Below the pieces are notes generated by a model. The model was not told the origin of the DNA. It ran no database searches and was given only the letters and a program-made list of their open reading frames with translations. From an uncultured Clostridium sp. (GTDB lineage Bacteria; Bacillota_A; Clostridia; Lachnospirales; Lachnospiraceae), in NCBI GenBank assembly GCA_947174825.1, contig CAMWKN010000056.1, forward strand, positions 1 through 7,794: 7,794 bases of DNA. The letters run 5' to 3'. Shown in pieces: positions 5,009 to 7,794 of this stretch. A program made the position numbers and the translations under genes. The first letter of the stretch is position 1. The number at the start of each line of letters is the position of its first letter.

Positions 5009-7693
5009 ATGATTAGAAAATTAAAGCTGCTCTTATACAAAGTATTTATATATAAAAAAGATCTACAGGAAAGAACAGTCCGCATGGTGCTGGCGTTGGC
5101 TTTTGCAGCCTCGGCCATTGGTATGGGGAGGGTAACCTTAGGTGCCAATCCGCTTGTGTTAGCAGCGCTGATTCCTATGTTTGTGCTATCTGGGGTTGCC
5201 TTTTTGCTTGCTGTAAAATATCAGAAACCGAGAGCAGCATCCTGGCTTTTGGTTATCAGCTCCAATGTTATTTTGCTTCCATTCGTTTTCATTCTCAGCG
5301 GTGGAAAGGATAGCGGAACACCGATTTGGTTTGTCTTGGGGTTTATCTATGTCTTTCTGCTATTTCAGAAGCGGGAATTCTGGATCGCCTTTGTTCTTTC
5401 AGCAGTGGCAGACTTTAATGCTTATATCGTGACTTATTTTTTTCCGGAAGCGGTACCGCAGGCACCAAGTCGTTTCTACAGCTTTGCCGATTCCGGTATT
5501 ACTTTATTGTGTATTAGTTGTTTTATTGGCTTGTTGTTGAAACTTCAGACAGCGACTTACGAGAGAGAAAAGGCATTGGCGGAACAGCAAAGAGAGGAGA
5601 TTGAGCAGATTGCTCAGTCTAAGGATGCTTTTTTTGCCAATATGAGTCATGAAATACGGACTCCGATTAATACCATTATTGGCCTGAACGAGATGACGCT
5701 CCGGGAGGATATCTCTGATGAGATAGCGGAAAATGCCATAAATATTCAAAATGCCAGTAAGATGCTGTTAACCACTATTAATGATATTTTGGATCTGTCA
5801 AAACTAGAATCCGGCAAGCTGGATATTGTGCCGGTACAGTACGAAGTCAGCTCCATGTTTAGTGATCTGGTAAATTTGATTTGGATTCGTGCCAATCAGA
5901 AGGAGTTGGAATTTAAGGTAGATATTGACCAGGAAATACCATCCATGCTTTTTGGTGATGAGGTAAGAATTAAGCAGATTCTCACCAATATTCTTACCAA
6001 TGCAGTGAAATATACGGAAACGGGTTCCGTTACTCTTACTGCCAAGGGGGAGCGTACAGCACCAGACGAATTATTGCTGCGTATCTCTGTGAAGGATACT
6101 GGTAAAGGAATCCGAAAAGAAAATCTGGCGGATTTATTTGATTCCTTTAAGCGTGTGGATGAGAAAGAAAACCGCAATATTGAAGGTACCGGTTTGGGAC
6201 TGAATATCTCAAAACAGTTGGCAGAAATGATGGGTGGAACACTTTCTGTGGACAGTGTTTATCATAAAGGCTCCGTATTTACGCTGGAATTGCAGCAGCA
6301 TATTGTCAATGCAAGACCAATCGGAATTATTGATTTTGCGGCACAGAAGCAGTTGAGTCAGAGGGCGGAATATCAGCAGAGCTTTATGGCACCGGATGCC
6401 AGAGTGCTGGTGGTGGATGACAATTCCATGAACCGTATGGTTGCCGTTAAATTGCTTCGGGATACCAAGGTTATCGTAGATACAGCGGAAAGTGGAAAAG
6501 AGTGTCTCAAGAAAACGGCAGAAAATCAGTATCATGTCATTTTAATGGATCACATGATGCCAGACATGGACGGCGAGCAGACGATGAAAGCGGTGCGGGA
6601 TCAGACTAAGGGATTCTGCCAGAAAACGCCAATCATTGCCTTGACTGCCAATGTTATGACCAATGCTGATGAAATCTATCGAAATATGGGCTTTGATGCC
6701 TATCTTGCTAAACCAATTAATGCCATGTTGTTGGAGGCAAGTCTTTTGAAATTTTTGCCAGAGGAATTGATAGAATACATATCAGAGGATAACTCTGATC
6801 ATGAAGAAGAGGCAGGAATGATTAACCAGATTAGCAGTGAACGGAAGAGAAAGATTGCCATAACTGCTGATTGTATCTGTGATTTACCAAAGGACTTAAT
6901 TGCCCATTATCAAATTGGCATTATGTATTGTTATGTTCATACTAAGGAAGGACGTTTTTGCGATATCTCAGAGGTATCTTCTGACAGTCTGCTTACTTAT
7001 CTGCAGGTAGAGGGAAATTATGCATATTCTTCCACGGCAGATCCTTCCGAATATGAGTATTTCTTTGCTGATCAATTAGAAAAGGCACAGCATGTGATTC
7101 ACATTACAGCAACCGCAGACTTAAGTGGTGCCTATCCCAATGCGACACAGGCAAGCAAGAGTTTTGATAATGTAACGGTGGTTGATTCTAATCATATCAG
7201 CAGTGGGCATGGATTAATGGTACTTTATGCGGCAGCCCTGGCAGAGGAAGGTAAGAGTGTCCATGAAATTTGCAAGAGCCTGGAGACGTTTCGTGAAAAT
7301 GTATTTTCTAACTTCCTGGTACCAAGTACAGCAACACTGGCACGCAATGGAAAAGTCAGCAGCCTGGTAGATAAGGTATGTAGTGCTCTCAATCTGCATC
7401 CGATTTTGTCCATGTCACGAAATCAGTTGAAGCTTTGGAAGATAGAAGTCGGAAATATGAACGGGGTAAACCGCAGATATGTCAAAAAGCTCTTTAAGCA
7501 TAGGAAGCAGATTGATACACGGATTCTATTTCTTACCTATGCAGGCTGTACGGTGCGCCAAGTGGATGGTATCATAGAAGAAGTGAATAAATATATTAGC
7601 TTTGACAGAATTGTTTTGCAGAAAGCCTCAGCCACAGTGTCAAGTAACTGTGGCATCGGAACCTTTGGTTTGATGTATATACGGAGCAATTAA
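5009..7693 (+). CDS. Membrane hybrid histidine kinase-receiver fused to a C-terminal DegV domain
   Basis: The product is 894 residues; GGAGG (4997-5001) lies 7 nt before the ATG and 26 nt separate it from kinase 1. About six membrane helices (26-44, 47-69, 78-97, 104-119, 124-144, 161-178) and a charged helix lead to HisKA with H214 (SHEIRTP). The ATPase domain has N327/N331, DTGKGI at 363-368 and GTGLGL at 393-398. A receiver (464-585) has D470-D471, acceptor D514, T546 and K568. After a short acidic linker, residues about 614-891 match a whole DegV domain: CDLP at 624-627, the DPSEYEYF block near 678-685, DLSGAY at 704-709, VVDS at 724-727, SSGHG at 731-735, AEEGKSVHEI at 745-754, LNLHPIL at 794-800 and the GIGTFGL ending near 882-888. 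DegV proteins bind fatty acids (FakB is the kinase-partner type). There is no HPt, unlike kinase 1. The frame is continuous, so the fusion is genuine in this sequence. Whether DegV acts as sensor or output is unknown. Confidence 0.93.
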   Translation: MIRKLKLLLYKVFIYKKDLQERTVRMVLALAFAASAIGMGRVTLGANPLVLAALIPMFVLSGVAFLLAVKYQKPRAASWLLVISSNVILLPFVFILSGGKDSGTPIWFVLGFIYVFLLFQKREFWIAFVLSAVADFNAYIVTYFFPEAVPQAPSRFYSFADSGITLLCISCFIGLLLKLQTATYEREKALAEQQREEIEQIAQSKDAFFANMSHEIRTPINTIIGLNEMTLREDISDEIAENAINIQNASKMLLTTINDILDLSKLESGKLDIVPVQYEVSSMFSDLVNLIWIRANQKELEFKVDIDQEIPSMLFGDEVRIKQILTNILTNAVKYTETGSVTLTAKGERTAPDELLLRISVKDTGKGIRKENLADLFDSFKRVDEKENRNIEGTGLGLNISKQLAEMMGGTLSVDSVYHKGSVFTLELQQHIVNARPIGIIDFAAQKQLSQRAEYQQSFMAPDARVLVVDDNSMNRMVAVKLLRDTKVIVDTAESGKECLKKTAENQYHVILMDHMMPDMDGEQTMKAVRDQTKGFCQKTPIIALTANVMTNADEIYRNMGFDAYLAKPINAMLLEASLLKFLPEELIEYISEDNSDHEEEAGMINQISSERKRKIAITADCICDLPKDLIAHYQIGIMYCYVHTKEGRFCDISEVSSDSLLTYLQVEGNYAYSSTADPSEYEYFFADQLEKAQHVIHITATADLSGAYPNATQASKSFDNVTVVDSNHISSGHGLMVLYAAALAEEGKSVHEICKSLETFRENVFSNFLVPSTATLARNGKVSSLVDKVCSALNLHPILSMSRNQLKLWKIEVGNMNGVNRRYVKKLFKHRKQIDTRILFLTYAGCTVRQVDGIIEEVNKYISFDRIVLQKASATVSSNCGIGTFGLMYIRSN
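6807..6820 (+). promoter_or_regulatory. Possible internal ribosome site and ATG ahead of the DegV module
   Basis: Inside the fused kinase gene, AAGAGG (6807-6812) is followed after 5 nt by an in-frame ATG (6818-6820, Met604). Starting there would give a free protein of 291 residues, close to the usual size of stand-alone DegV proteins, beginning about ten residues before the first DegV strand. The purine run also simply encodes the Glu-rich linker, so chance is a real explanation. Confidence 0.25.
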
Positions 7694-7711
7694 GTTAGGG
7701 GTTGTCGAATT

Positions 7712-7727
7712 ATAAGATTGGTCTTAT
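7712..7727. repeat. Short inverted repeat after the DegV-kinase gene
   Basis: ATAAGA (7712-7717) and TCTTAT (7722-7727) are perfect inverted repeats around a 4-nt loop, 18 nt after the stop codon. The stem is only 6 bp, AT-rich and without a T-run, so it is not a convincing terminator. It could be a weak operator or mRNA-end hairpin, or chance. Confidence 0.3.
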
Positions 7728-7746
7728 TGTATCGAGAGAGAAAGCG

Positions 7747-7794
7747 ATGAAGAGGAATAGTAGCTGTGGATCAGAATACAGAAAGCTGTTGGTG
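7747..7794 (+). CDS. Start of a downstream gene, truncated by the window end
   Basis: An open frame from ATG 7747 runs 16 codons to the window edge (beginning MKRNSSCGSEY), with a loose purine-rich GAGAGAAAG upstream. A rival start is GTG at 7766 in another frame (beginning with Asp-Gln-Asn-Thr after the start), preceded by AGAGG at 7751-7755 with 10 nt spacing. Neither product can be identified from so few residues. The gap after the DegV-kinase stop is short (53 or 72 nt) and lacks a clear terminator, so a gene here would probably be read from the same operon. Confidence 0.3.
   Translation, partial: MKRNSSCGSEYRKLLV

Noticed and set aside
6780..6860. Frameshift or assembly join creating the DegV fusion
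   Set aside because: The frame is continuous from receiver to DegV with an ordinary acidic linker and no stop in phase. Nothing in the sequence suggests an artefact, though only reads could exclude it.

Overview
The window looks like chromosomal DNA of a low-to-moderate-GC Gram-positive anaerobe of the Clostridia, probably the Lachnospiraceae. This rests on Shine-Dalgarno sites of the GGAGG/AGGAG type at about 7-8 nt spacing, one TTG start, AT-rich intergenic DNA, the style of the hybrid kinases (receivers of the type LVVDDN.MN ... DHMMP.MDG) and a DegV domain. That placement is recognition from memory, not a search result.

Layout. Bases 1-611 are the 3' part of a coiled-coil protein built of 19 visible heptads; its 5' end lies outside the window. 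It is closed by a rho-independent terminator (634-677). The gap 612-1019 has no convincing gene. It holds that terminator, a second A/T-flanked hairpin (716-737), a probable promoter with a perfect TATAAT (846-874) and an AT-rich leader of about 140 nt.

Three same-strand genes follow with gaps of only 21 and 26 nt, so they are very probably one operon: (1) 1020-2087, a receiver/HD-GYP response regulator, predicted cyclic-di-GMP phosphodiesterase; (2) 2109-4982, a six-helix membrane hybrid histidine kinase with a degenerate receiver, an intact receiver, an HPt domain and an acidic helical tail; (3) 5009-7693, a second membrane hybrid kinase with receiver whose C-terminus is a whole DegV (fatty-acid-binding, FakB-type fold) domain where its neighbour has the HPt. 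A further reading frame opens at about 7747 or 7766 and runs off the window.

How they may work together (inference). Kinase 1 carries all modules of a His-Asp-His phosphorelay and could pass phosphate from its HPt to the HD-GYP regulator. Kinase 2 has no HPt and could borrow that of kinase 1. The DegV module would add a lipid or acyl ligand input, or a ligand-binding output, to the circuit. The most notable observation is the in-frame fusion of histidine kinase, receiver and DegV, with several of the usual DegV ligand-site motifs altered.
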